A DNA stretch of 64,000 nucleotides from Achromobacter sp. HZ34 (GTDB lineage Bacteria > Pseudomonadota > Gammaproteobacteria > Burkholderiales > Burkholderiaceae_B), in NCBI RefSeq assembly GCF_002209485.1, contig NZ_NJIX01000003.1:744001-808000 (forward strand), read 5' to 3'. Shown in pieces: positions 35,539 to 43,988 of the stretch (positions are counted from its first letter, which is position 1; every line of letters starts with the position of its first letter). Below the pieces are notes generated by a model. The model was given only the letters and a program-made list of their open reading frames with translations. It did not search any database and was not told where the DNA came from. A program made the translations under genes and the position numbers.

Positions 35539-36456
35539 ATGAAAGAGATAAATCTCTCGACCCGGGATCTGCGTGCCTTCCTGGCCTTGGCCGAGCAGCG
35601 CAGCTTCACCCGCGCCGCCGTGCAATGCCATTTGTCCCAATCCGCCTTCAGCTCCCTGATCCGCGCCATCGAGGACACGCTGGGTTACCGCCTGTTCGAC
35701 CGCAACACGCGCAACGTCGAACTGACACCGCAAGGGCAGCTGCTGGAATCGTCGGTGCGGCGCATGCTCAACGACTTCGACGAAATGATCGACGACTTCC
35801 GCGGCCATGCCACGTTGAGCAAAGGGCGCGTCTCGGTGGCGGCCCTGCCTTCGATCGCGGCGGGCTGGCTGCCGGGCATCTTCGCGGAATTCCGCCAGCG
35901 CTATCCGGCCATCGACATCGAGCTGGCCGACGTGCTGTCGGCGCCCTGTCTGGAACGGGTGCGCACCGGGCGCGCGGACTTTGCCCTGGCTTCGTCGGGG
36001 GTGCAGGCGCAGGACCTGGAGGCGCGGCTCCTGTGCAACGACCGCTTTCACCTGGTGTGCAAGGCGGACCATCCGCTGGCGCGCCAGCGCGAAATCGGCC
36101 TGCGCGATCTGTCGGCGGCGCCCTTCATCCACCTGGCCCGCTCGCACAGCGTGCGGCTGCAGCTGGAACGGGCCTTCCACCCCTATCCCATGAAGACCGT
36201 GATGGAGGTCGAGCAATTGGCCACGGTCACCGGCATGATCTCCGCCGGCATCGGCATCACGGTGGTGCCGGCCCTGACGCTGTATGAATTCGAACGGCCC
36301 GACCTGGTCAGCCGGCCCTTGCGCATGCCGGGACTGGTGCGGCGCATCTATCTGGTCAAGCGGCGCGGCGCCAGCCTGCCGGCGGCGGCCGCGCAGTTGT
36401 ATGCGCTGATGCTGGAACGCAAGCCGCGCCGCCAGGCCACGCGCGCCCGTGCGTGA
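35539..36456 (+). CDS. LysR-family regulator of the TRAP/RuBisCO-like operon
   Basis: The 305-residue product has helix-turn-helix MKEINLSTRDLRAFLALAEQ and RAAVQCHLSQSAFSSLIRAI and a full co-inducer domain (PSIAAGWLPGIFAEFRQRYP, GMISAGIGITVVPALTL). The ATG at 35539 starts directly at the DNA-binding domain; an earlier GTG adds 21 unlikely residues. About 195 bp separate it from the divergent TRAP binding-protein gene, so it probably controls that operon. Confidence 0.9.
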   Translation: MKEINLSTRDLRAFLALAEQRSFTRAAVQCHLSQSAFSSLIRAIEDTLGYRLFDRNTRNVELTPQGQLLESSVRRMLNDFDEMIDDFRGHATLSKGRVSVAALPSIAAGWLPGIFAEFRQRYPAIDIELADVLSAPCLERVRTGRADFALASSGVQAQDLEARLLCNDRFHLVCKADHPLARQREIGLRDLSAAPFIHLARSHSVRLQLERAFHPYPMKTVMEVEQLATVTGMISAGIGITVVPALTLYEFERPDLVSRPLRMPGLVRRIYLVKRRGASLPAAAAQLYALMLERKPRRQATRARA

Positions 36457-36499
36457 CCGGCGGTTCGACGGCCCGACGATCCCGCGGGTGCATGGCTGG

Positions 36500-36619
36500 C
36501 GTTGGGGCGTTGGGGCGCTGGGGCGCTGGGGCGCTGGGGCGCTGGGGCGCTGGGGCGCTGGAGCGTTGGAGCGTTGGAGCGTTGGAGCGTTGGAGCGTTG
36601 GGGCGTTGGGGCGTTGGGG
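36500..36619. repeat. 8-bp minisatellite, 15 full copies
   Basis: Fifteen consecutive 8-base units followed by a partial one: two cgttgggg, five cgctgggg, one cgctggag, four cgttggag, three cgttgggg. The variants sit in blocks, the mark of successive slippage expansions. It fills most of the gap between the convergent LysR gene and selD. It has no spacers and no coding sense. Confidence 0.97.
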
Positions 36620-36645
36620 CGTTGCTAGTTCGGCCCGAGTAAGGC

Positions 36646-37707
36646 CTACTCGACCTGGACCACGGGCTCACCCGCGGCCATTTCACCCACCACCGCGGCG
36701 GTGTCGAAGCCCTGCGCGGCCAGCGTCTTCATGACCGCATCCACGGCATCCGGCGCGCAAGACACCAGCAAGCCGCCGGAAGTCTGCGGATCGGTCAGCA
36801 GCGCGCGGGCGACATCGTCGACGCCAGCGCCCAGGCGGATGGCCTGGCCATAGGACGTCCAGTTGCGGCCCGACGCCCCGGTCACGTAACCCTCGCGCGC
36901 CAGCTGCTGCACCTTGGGCAGCCACGGCAGGCCGGCCAGGCGCAGGCGCGCCGTCAGGCCCGCGCCGCGCGCCATCTCCAGCGTATGGCCAAGCAGGCCG
37001 AAGCCGGTCACGTCGGTGATGGCATGCACGCCCGGCAAAGCCGCCAGCGCGGGGCCAGGGGTGTTCAAGCGAGTGGTGCTGGCGATCATGGCGCGGTAGC
37101 CATCCTCGTCCAGATGGTTCTTCTTCAAGGCCGCCGACAGCACGCCCACGCCCAGCGGCTTGCTCAGGACCAGCACGTCGCCGGCGCGCGCGTCGGCGTT
37201 GCGCTTCACCCGCGCCGGATGCACCAGGCCCATGGCGGCCAGGCCGTAGATGGGTTCGACCGAGTCGATCGTGTGCCCGCCCGCGACCGGAATGCCGGCC
37301 TGGGCGCACACGTCCTGGCCACCCTTCAGGATCTGCGCGATGGTCTCGTGCGGCAGCACGTTGATCGGCATGCCGACGATGGCCAGGGCCATGATGGGCG
37401 TGCCGCCCATGGCGTACACATCGGACAGTGCGTTGGTGGCGGCGATGCGGCCGAAGTCATAGGGATCGTCGACGATGGGCATGAAGAAATCCGTCGTCGC
37501 GATCAGCGCCTGTTCGTCGTTCAGGCGATAGACGGCGGCATCGTCGGCGGTCTCGGTGCCCACCATCAGCTGGGGATGGGCCATGGCCGGACCGAAGCGC
37601 GCCAGCAGATCGGACAGGATCCCGGGCGCAATCTTGCAGCCACAGCCACCGCCGTGGGACAGGGAAGTAAGCCGGGGCGCGGCGTTGGCTTGAGCGTCTT
37701 GTGTCAT
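36646..37707 (-). CDS. selD: Selenide, water dikinase (selenophosphate synthase)
   Basis: Makes selenophosphate from selenide and ATP for selenocysteine and selenouridine synthesis. The 353-residue product has the catalytic HGGGCGCKI (Cys22, Lys25), then TTDFFMPIVDDPYDFGRIAA, ALSDVYAMGG and DVTGFGLLGHTLEMA. It is the cysteine, not the selenocysteine, form. The start chosen begins MTQDAQANAAPRLTS. No selA, selB, selC or selU was seen in the window. Confidence 0.96.
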   Translation of the reverse strand: MTQDAQANAAPRLTSLSHGGGCGCKIAPGILSDLLARFGPAMAHPQLMVGTETADDAAVYRLNDEQALIATTDFFMPIVDDPYDFGRIAATNALSDVYAMGGTPIMALAIVGMPINVLPHETIAQILKGGQDVCAQAGIPVAGGHTIDSVEPIYGLAAMGLVHPARVKRNADARAGDVLVLSKPLGVGVLSAALKKNHLDEDGYRAMIASTTRLNTPGPALAALPGVHAITDVTGFGLLGHTLEMARGAGLTARLRLAGLPWLPKVQQLAREGYVTGASGRNWTSYGQAIRLGAGVDDVARALLTDPQTSGGLLVSCAPDAVDAVMKTLAAQGFDTAAVVGEMAAGEPVVQVE

Positions 37708-37893
37708 GTCGGATCTCCAGTGCAGCAAAGCATAGCATCGGGCCCATGCCGGAAATGGCGGCATCCCCAGGTAGCTCCAAGACCGGAGTAAGGACGCGAA
37801 GTGCGCCAGATGGGCGCATCAGCCCTGCGCTTGCCCTGGCCTTCGGAATGGTTCACCATCCCTCGCACCGACAACCCTCCCCCCGCCCATCGC

Positions 37894-39366
37894 ATGTTTG
37901 CAGAAGCCGAAGCCGATCCCAGTCTCAGCCGCGAAGCGTTCAAGAAGCAGGAAACGCGGCTGCGCACCGCCTTGGTCAAGGCGCAGTATGCCCGCCTGCA
38001 GGCGGGCGAGCGGGCCCTGTTGATCGTCGTGGCCGGCATCGACGGCGCGGGCAAGGGCGCCACGGTCAACCTGCTCAACGAGTGGATGGACCCGCGCCAC
38101 ATCCGCACCCAGGGTTTCGGTCCGCCGGACGACCTGGAGCGCCAGTTGCCCGCCTTCTGGCGCTACTGGAGCGCCCTGCCGGCGAAGGGGCGCACCGGCA
38201 TCGTGTTCGGCTCCTGGTACGCGCCGCTGCTGTTCGAAGGTGCGCGCAAGCATCCCGATACGGAACGCCTGGACGCCCTGGCCACCGGCATCCGCCGCTT
38301 CGAAAACCAGCTGGCGGCCGATGGTGTGCAGGTTCTCAAGCTGTGGTTCCACCTGTCACCCAAGGCGCAGAAGGCTCGCAGCAAGCGCCTGCTGGCCTCG
38401 CCTGAAACCGCCTGGCAGGTGCTGCCGGAAGACCTGCTGGCGCAGAAGCATTTCGATCGCCTGCGCGAATCCGGCCATCACGCGATCAGCCGTACCGACA
38501 GCCCCCATGCGCCCTGGGTGGTGATACCCAGCGCCGACGACAACCAGCGCGCGGTAGCCGCCGCGCAGGCGGTGCTGCACGCGCTGCAGCGCGGCGCCAT
38601 CCGGGTGCCGGCCGCCGCCGTGGCCGGCGCGGGCCAGGCCGCCCGCCGCGACGTGCTGGGCAAGCTCGACTTCAGCGCCAACGTCGACAAGGACGACTAC
38701 GAAAGCCGCCTGGGCGCGCTGCAGGGCCGCCTGGCGCGCGCCATGCGCGACCCGGCATTCCGCCAGCGTTCCCTGGTGCTGGCGTTCGAAGGCCAGGATG
38801 CCGCCGGCAAGGGCGGCGCCATCCGCCGCGTCACCCAGCCGCTGGACGCGCGCCATTACGAGATCACGCCCGTGGCGGCGCCGTCCCCCCACGAGCTGTC
38901 GCGGCCCTACCTGTGGCGCTTCTGGCGCCGCGTGCCGCGCCTGGGCCGCGTCGCCATCTTCGACCGCTCCTGGTACGGCCGCGTGCTGGTGGAACGCGTG
39001 GAAGGTTTCACCCCTCCAGCCTGCTGGAAACGCGCCTATGGCGAGATCAACGACTTCGAAGGACAACTGGCCGGGCATGGCGCCATCGTCATCAAGTTCT
39101 GGATGGCGATCAGCCGCAAGGAGCAGCTGCATCGTTTCCGCGAACGGGAAGAGTCGCCCTACAAGACCTTCAAGATCACGCAGGACGACTGGCGCAACCG
39201 GCGCAAATGGCCGGACTACCTGACCGCCGCCAACGAAATGATCGCGCGCACCGATACGCCGATGGCACGCTGGCACATCGTCGCCACCGACGACAAACGG
39301 CTGGCGCGCCTGCAGGTGCTGGAACACATCGTCGAGACCGTGGAAAAAGCGCTGGGACGTGATTGA
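37894..39366 (+). CDS. pap: Polyphosphate:AMP phosphotransferase (PPK2 class II)
   Basis: Uses polyphosphate to phosphorylate AMP to ADP. The 490-residue product has two PPK2 domains, the class II hallmark. The N-terminal one has Walker A GIDGAGKG (about 48-55) and the C-terminal one GQDAAGKGGAIRR (about 299), with IFDRSWYGRVLVERVEGF and MARWHIVATDDKRLARL. The start MFAEAEADPSLSREAFKK matches the family; a GTG at 37801 would add 31 residues without homology. Ribosome-site evidence is weak for either. Divergent from selD. Confidence 0.92.
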   Translation: MFAEAEADPSLSREAFKKQETRLRTALVKAQYARLQAGERALLIVVAGIDGAGKGATVNLLNEWMDPRHIRTQGFGPPDDLERQLPAFWRYWSALPAKGRTGIVFGSWYAPLLFEGARKHPDTERLDALATGIRRFENQLAADGVQVLKLWFHLSPKAQKARSKRLLASPETAWQVLPEDLLAQKHFDRLRESGHHAISRTDSPHAPWVVIPSADDNQRAVAAAQAVLHALQRGAIRVPAAAVAGAGQAARRDVLGKLDFSANVDKDDYESRLGALQGRLARAMRDPAFRQRSLVLAFEGQDAAGKGGAIRRVTQPLDARHYEITPVAAPSPHELSRPYLWRFWRRVPRLGRVAIFDRSWYGRVLVERVEGFTPPACWKRAYGEINDFEGQLAGHGAIVIKFWMAISRKEQLHRFREREESPYKTFKITQDDWRNRRKWPDYLTAANEMIARTDTPMARWHIVATDDKRLARLQVLEHIVETVEKALGRD

Positions 39367-39386
39367 TCTTGATACGCGGCCGCTAC

Positions 39387-39434
39387 CGATCTTGCTATAA
39401 AGCCATCTTGCTATAAAGCGATCTTGGTATAAAC
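39387..39434. repeat. 16-bp direct repeat, three copies, each with a TATAAA word
   Basis: Three head-to-tail 16-base units (cgatcttgctataaag, ccatcttgctataaag, cgatcttggtataaac) fill 39387-39434, between the pap stop and the HIT gene. Each carries a TATAA word that could serve as a -10-like element, so the array sits where the HIT-gene promoter is expected. Confidence 0.93.
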
Positions 39435-39468
39435 CGTTTATCCACAGCCTGCCGGCGGCCTGATCCTT

Positions 39469-39933
39469 ATGACCACTCTGCAACCCGACTGTCCTCTCTG
39501 CCAGCAACCCGGGGGCGCCCTGCTCTGGCGCGGCGACCATCTGCGCGTAGTGGAGGTCGACGATGCCGACTATCCGGGTTACACGCGCGTCATCTGGAAT
39601 TCCCATATTCCAGAGATGACCAGCCTGTCGCGCCATGGCCGGGAATTGGTCATGCAGACAGTGTGGACGGTAGAGGAAGTGCAGCGCGAGATCTTCCACC
39701 CGGACAAGATCAACCTGGCCTCGCTGGGGAATATGGTGCCGCACCTGCATTGGCATGTGATTCCGCGCTGGCGCGGCGACCGCCATTTTCCCGACGCCGT
39801 CTGGGCGGCGCCGCGCGTGGCGCCCGGTGCCGAATCCGAGGAATGGCATGCCCGCATGACGCGTCTGCAAAGCCTGATGCAGCGCTACCGCAACCGCCTG
39901 CTCGAAGCCCTGGGCGCCATGTCGCGCCATTGA
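39469..39933 (+). CDS. HIT-family protein
   Basis: The 154-residue nucleotide-binding hydrolase of the histidine-triad superfamily has HLHWHVIPRW, with His92, His94 and His96. Its N-terminus (CPLCQQPGGALLWRGDHLRV) and GYTRVIWNSHIPEM are typical of the proteobacterial HIT branch often annotated as diadenosine-polyphosphate hydrolases. The substrate is unproven. It follows pap, another nucleotide-phosphate enzyme, in the same direction. Confidence 0.92.
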   Translation: MTTLQPDCPLCQQPGGALLWRGDHLRVVEVDDADYPGYTRVIWNSHIPEMTSLSRHGRELVMQTVWTVEEVQREIFHPDKINLASLGNMVPHLHWHVIPRWRGDRHFPDAVWAAPRVAPGAESEEWHARMTRLQSLMQRYRNRLLEALGAMSRH

Positions 39934-40052
39934 TGCAGCCGCCGGCCGGCCGGCGGCGCGGTGCCGCTTGCCGCCAGATGCCGCCATGCCTCCGTTTGCC
40001 GTCGCGCCGCCCCGGCCGCCAGGGCATCCGTCCCGCAGTCACAGGAATACTT

Positions 40053-40592
40053 ATGTTGAAGTCCATGTCCCGTAACGACCAAGCCCGCGACCCAGCGCAC
40101 GCCTCGGCACGCGTCCAGGGCCGCGCACGGGCCCGCGCCCAAGCCCCGGGCCGCCTGCCCCTATTGCTGGCCGCCCTGCTGCTGGCCCCGGCCGCCTGGG
40201 CCGCGCGCCCGGTCAACAACACGCCCTGCCCGGCCATGATGGCGATCACGCAGACGCCGGTGAACACGCCGCAGGGCTGGACGCTGATGGCCGATCCGCG
40301 CCGCGATGCCAGCCATCACCTGCAGGCGGTGACATTCTTCTCCGGCGATCCCCAGGACATGGCGTCCCTGTCGCCGGACATCGAGAAGCGCACGCCCAAG
40401 GGTTATTCGTCGACGTGGCGCTTCCAGCAGCATGGCGGCCAGCAGGAAGACTATTGGATAGGCTGCAGCTACACCGACACCAACCTGATCGCCATCCGCA
40501 AGCTGGCCAGCAACATCAGCCAGTGCGACATGACCCAATACCTGAGCGACCGCAAGCGTCCAGGCGGATCGGTGGACATCATCTGCTATTGA
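40053..40592 (+). CDS. Exported STY0301-like protein of unknown function
   Basis: The 179-residue product has a long basic N-terminus followed by a hydrophobic core (LPLLLAALLLAPAAWA), then NTPCPAMMAITQTPVNTPQG. A second cysteine pair (IGCSYTDTNLIAIRKL and SQCDMTQYL) suggests disulfides. The pattern of W-R-F plus W-x-x-C-Y plus late Cys resembles STY0301 family proteins. A second in-frame ATG at 40065 is possible. Function unknown; location periplasmic. Confidence 0.75.
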   Translation: MLKSMSRNDQARDPAHASARVQGRARARAQAPGRLPLLLAALLLAPAAWAARPVNNTPCPAMMAITQTPVNTPQGWTLMADPRRDASHHLQAVTFFSGDPQDMASLSPDIEKRTPKGYSSTWRFQQHGGQQEDYWIGCSYTDTNLIAIRKLASNISQCDMTQYLSDRKRPGGSVDIICY

Positions 40593-40621
40593 GCAATAGC
40601 ACCGGTCAGCCCGGATTCCGT

Positions 40622-40645
40622 TGCCCGCCCGCCGGCGGGCGGGCA
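40622..40645. terminator. GC-rich perfect palindrome after the STY0301-like gene
   Basis: A 24-base perfect inverted repeat (tgcccgcccgcc and its complement) lies 30 bases past the stop, followed by gctttcgt. It has a strong stem but a weak T-run and little loop. It is a possible terminator between this gene and ung. Confidence 0.55.
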
Positions 40646-40743
40646 GCTTTCGTGGAAGGGTAAAAGCACCGGGCTGCGGGGGCGGCAGCTCCCGTAAAGG
40701 CTCGATTTCAGTTTCCTCTCCTGGCTTTGGCACAATGGCGGCC

Positions 40744-41499
40744 ATGCCCAACGACAACCGCCTGAAGACACCCCTGGCCGAGCAACTCGCCGGCCTGCCC
40801 GACACCTGGGCCGCCGCCCTGCGCGAGCCCGCCGTGGCCCAGGCCCTGGACAACCTCGATGCGCTGCTCACGCGCCGCCTGGCCGAGGGTGCCACCATCT
40901 ATCCGGCCCAGCCCTTCCGTGCCCTGCACGGCCTGGCGCCCGCCGACGTCCGCGTGGTGATCCTGGGCCAGGATCCCTACCACGGCCCCGGCCAGGCCCA
41001 GGGCCTGGCGTTCTCGGTGCCGGATGAGGAACGCCGCCCGCCCAGCCTGCGCAACATCCTCAAGCAGATCGCCGCCGAATACCCGGACGCCCCGGTCGCC
41101 GCCAACGATCTCACCCCCTGGACCGAACAGGGTGTGCTGCTCCTGAACACATCGCTGACGGTAGAGGACGGCCAACCCGCTTCCCACGCCAAGCGCGGCT
41201 GGGAAATGGTCACCGACGCCCTGATCCGCCTGGTGGCGCGCGAGCCGCATCCCAAGGTCTTCCTGCTGTGGGGCGCCCATGCCCAGGCCAAACAGGCTCT
41301 GTTGCCGGCGGACAACAGGCATCTGGTCCTGACGGCGAACCATCCTTCCCCCCTCTCGGCTCTGCGTCCGCCCCTGCCTTTCCTCGGCTGCGGCCACTTC
41401 AAAAAGGCCAATGATTGGCTTGAATCTCAAGGACAAAAAATTGTCGATTGGGGTTTGCCCGATAAAAAGCTGGCATTACAAAACGAATTCAGGTTATGA
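40744..41499 (+). CDS. ung: Uracil-DNA glycosylase, family 1
   Basis: Removes uracil from DNA as the first step of base-excision repair. The 251-residue product has the water-activating motif GQDPYHGPGQAQGLAFSV (Asp77, Tyr79, His80), LLNTSLTVEDGQPASH and the catalytic loop NHPSPLSALR. An ATG nine bases upstream is an alternative start. Length is slightly above E. coli Ung (229). Confidence 0.95.
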   Translation: MPNDNRLKTPLAEQLAGLPDTWAAALREPAVAQALDNLDALLTRRLAEGATIYPAQPFRALHGLAPADVRVVILGQDPYHGPGQAQGLAFSVPDEERRPPSLRNILKQIAAEYPDAPVAANDLTPWTEQGVLLLNTSLTVEDGQPASHAKRGWEMVTDALIRLVAREPHPKVFLLWGAHAQAKQALLPADNRHLVLTANHPSPLSALRPPLPFLGCGHFKKANDWLESQGQKIVDWGLPDKKLALQNEFRL

Positions 41500-41819
41500 T
41501 TTGCGCGCTGCACCACTCAAGTTTCGGCACTTTCACGCGCCTTCGACCGGTTTCCGCATCGCACTAGCCTTTGCGCACCGAGTCTCCGGGTTCGGTAGTC
41601 ATGCAGTCGCAGCCGGGTAAAACAGAATCCCGGCCCAAGCCGAACTTCATCGCTTCCTGACCCCTTTCCTTTCGCCCAGCGTTCAGTTCTTAGGAACGCG
41701 TCCCGCGCATGGTTGATCCGGTCGGCTTCGATGCTCACTCAACCGCGCCTGGACTCGGCCTCCTATCCCTGTAGCCGTCCGCGCATTTATTGCCGCTTAT
41801 CAAGTGGCAAGGGCAAGTA
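41500..41819 (+). other. 320-bp leader before the DEAD-box helicase gene
   Basis: No gene was seen between ung and the helicase. A long 5' leader is common for RhlE/DeaD-type helicases and may carry cold-responsive or autoregulatory structure. I can point to no defined motif beyond short inverted repeats. Confidence 0.4.
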
Positions 41820-43787
41820 ATGTCTTTCGAAACGTCTATTGATTCCTCGACCGAAACCGCGATCGAGACCGCTGTCGAATCTTCCTTCGATACCCTGGGC
41901 CTGGCCCCCACGCTGTTGTCCGCGGTGAAGACCGCCGGCTTCACCATCCCCACGCCCGTCCAGATGGCCGCCATTCCGCAGGCCCTGGCTGGTCGTGACC
42001 TGATGGTCTCGTCGCAGACCGGCAGCGGCAAGACCGCCGCCTTCATGCTGCCGGCCCTGAACCGCATCGCCCAACAGCCCGCCAACAAGGGTGTCGGCGT
42101 GCAAGTGCTGGTGCTGACCCCTACCCGTGAACTGGCCATGCAGGTCAACGATGCCACCCGCATCTACGGCCGCAACATCGCCGACCTGCGTACGACCATC
42201 GTCGTCGGCGGCATGCCCTACGGTGCCCAGCTCAAGGCCCTGTCGCGTCGTGTCGACGTGCTGGTAGCCACCCCGGGCCGTCTGCTGGATCACCTGCAGT
42301 CGGGCCGCGTCAAGCTGAACACCGTGCACACCCTGGTGCTCGACGAAGCCGACCGCATGCTGGACATGGGCTTCATCGAAGACATCGAAACCATCCTCAG
42401 CCGCCTGCCCGCCGAACGCCAGACCCTGCTGTTCTCGGCCACGCTGGACGGCAGCGTTGCACGCCTCGCCTCGAAGATGATGCGCGATCCGCAACGTATC
42501 GAGATCGCCGGCGCCAAGGAAAAGCACGGCAACATCACCCAGAGCCTGCTGTACGCCGACGACCAGGATCACAAGAAGCAGTTGCTGGACCACGTGCTGC
42601 GCGATGCCAGCCTGGACCAGGCCATCGTCTTCACCGCCACCAAGCGCGGCGCTGACGATCTGGCGAACCAGCTGACCGACCAGGGTTTCGCCGCCGCGGC
42701 CCTGCACGGCGACATGAACCAACGCCAGCGCACCCGCACGCTGGGCCTGCTGCAACGCGGCCAGTTGCGCGTGCTGGTGGCCACCGACGTGGCGGCCCGC
42801 GGCATCGACGTGCAAGGCATCAGCCACGCCGTCAACTATGACCTGCCGATGCAGGCCGAAGACTACGTGCACCGCATCGGCCGTACCGGCCGCGCTGGTC
42901 GCAGTGGCCTGGCCTACACGCTGGCCACGCATTCGGAACGCCACAAGGTGCGCCGTATCGAACATTTCATCGGCCAGACCATCGCGCCGCAAGTCATCGC
43001 CGGCCTGGAACCCAAGCGCGCGCCGCGTCCTTATGAAGGCGGCGATCGTGGTGGCAAGCGCAGCTTCGGCGGCAAGCGCCCGCAGGGCCAGGGCCGTCCC
43101 TACCAAGGCGGCGACCGTCCCCGTTCGTTCGGTGGCGGTGACCGTCCCTCCTTCGGCGGTGATCGTCCCCAGGGCGGCTGGCGCGGTGGCGACCGTCCGC
43201 AAGGCGGCTTCCGCAGCGAAGGCGGTGCCCGTCCTGAAGGCGGTGGTTTCCGCAACGACCGTGCTGAACGCGGCGGCTTCCGTGCCGACGACGCGGCCCG
43301 TTCCGAAGGCTTCCGCTCCGAGCGCCCGCGCTTCGAAGGCGGCGCTCGTCCCGAGGGTGGATTCCGCCGTGAAGGCGGCCGTCCCGAGGGCGGCTTCCGT
43401 TCGGAAGGCGGCTTCCGTCGCGAAGGCGGTGCCCGTCCTGAAGCGGATGGCCGCCCCGGCGGCTTCCGTCGCGAAGGTGGTGCTCGTCCTGAAGGCGGCT
43501 TCCGCCGCGAAGGCGGTGCCCGTCCTGAAGGTGGCTTCCGTCGTGAAGGCGGTGCCCGTCCCGAAGGCGGCTACCGCTCCGAAGGTGGCTTCCGCCGTGA
43601 AGGTGGTGCCCGTCCCGAAGGCGGTGCCCGTCCTGAAGGCGGCTTCCGCGCCGAGCGCCGTGAAGGCGCTCCCAGCCACGGTCGCAGCGAAGGTTATGCC
43701 CGTCCGGCCCGGCCTGCTTTCGAAAAGCGCGGTGACGGTCCTGCCAAGCGTTTCGACAAGCCCGGCTTTGCCGGTCGCCGTGATTAA
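41820..43787 (+). CDS. DEAD-box RNA helicase, RhlE-like, with long GGFR-repeat tail
   Basis: ATP-dependent RNA helicase of 655 residues. Core motifs are FTIPTPVQMAAIPQAL (Q motif), SSQTGSGKT (I), PTRELAMQ (Ia), VLDEADRMLDMG (II), LFSATL (III), ARGIDVQG (V) and HRIGRTGRAG (VI). From about residue 398 on, some 255 residues are a low-complexity tail of Gly, Arg, Phe, Glu and Pro. It is built of repeats near GARPEGGFRREG, with runs of GGFR resembling RGG boxes. Such tails bind RNA and can drive phase separation. The tail is far longer than in typical RhlE proteins. Confidence 0.94.
   Translation: MSFETSIDSSTETAIETAVESSFDTLGLAPTLLSAVKTAGFTIPTPVQMAAIPQALAGRDLMVSSQTGSGKTAAFMLPALNRIAQQPANKGVGVQVLVLTPTRELAMQVNDATRIYGRNIADLRTTIVVGGMPYGAQLKALSRRVDVLVATPGRLLDHLQSGRVKLNTVHTLVLDEADRMLDMGFIEDIETILSRLPAERQTLLFSATLDGSVARLASKMMRDPQRIEIAGAKEKHGNITQSLLYADDQDHKKQLLDHVLRDASLDQAIVFTATKRGADDLANQLTDQGFAAAALHGDMNQRQRTRTLGLLQRGQLRVLVATDVAARGIDVQGISHAVNYDLPMQAEDYVHRIGRTGRAGRSGLAYTLATHSERHKVRRIEHFIGQTIAPQVIAGLEPKRAPRPYEGGDRGGKRSFGGKRPQGQGRPYQGGDRPRSFGGGDRPSFGGDRPQGGWRGGDRPQGGFRSEGGARPEGGGFRNDRAERGGFRADDAARSEGFRSERPRFEGGARPEGGFRREGGRPEGGFRSEGGFRREGGARPEADGRPGGFRREGGARPEGGFRREGGARPEGGFRREGGARPEGGYRSEGGFRREGGARPEGGARPEGGFRAERREGAPSHGRSEGYARPARPAFEKRGDGPAKRFDKPGFAGRRD
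43030..43680 (+). repeat. Coding minisatellite in the helicase tail
   Basis: Within the helicase gene, imperfect copies of a roughly 36-base unit (encoding GARPEGGFRREG) recur, most regularly between 43430 and 43640, surrounded by looser GGDRP and GGFR repeats. Unit lengths are multiples of three, so copy-number change keeps the frame. Confidence 0.85.
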
Positions 43788-43872
43788 GCCTTTCGGCACC
43801 CATCTGTCGGATATCAACCGGACGGTAGCCCTTAATCGATAGGCGCCATCCGGAAGCTGTTCCGACGGTCGA

Positions 43873-43918
43873 AGCGGAATTCCCCATTTACTGAAAGAAT
43901 GGGGGATTCCGCTTTTTT
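43873..43918 (+). terminator. Rho-independent terminator of the helicase gene
   Basis: The stem agcggaa-ttccccatt / aatggggg-attccgct, with a short loop, is followed by TTTTTT (43913-43918). A shorter related hairpin (gaatggggga/ttcccatttt) recurs at 43941-43960, just before midA. Confidence 0.85.
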
Positions 43919-43988
43919 GATTTTTTACAGCCCCCGGCCAGAATGGGGGATTCCCATTTTGATAGTTCATCTTCCCCGAAAAAGAAGC

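Noticed and set aside
36500-36619. Possible CRISPR-like array
   Set aside because: Units are contiguous 8-mers with no spacers and no cas genes.
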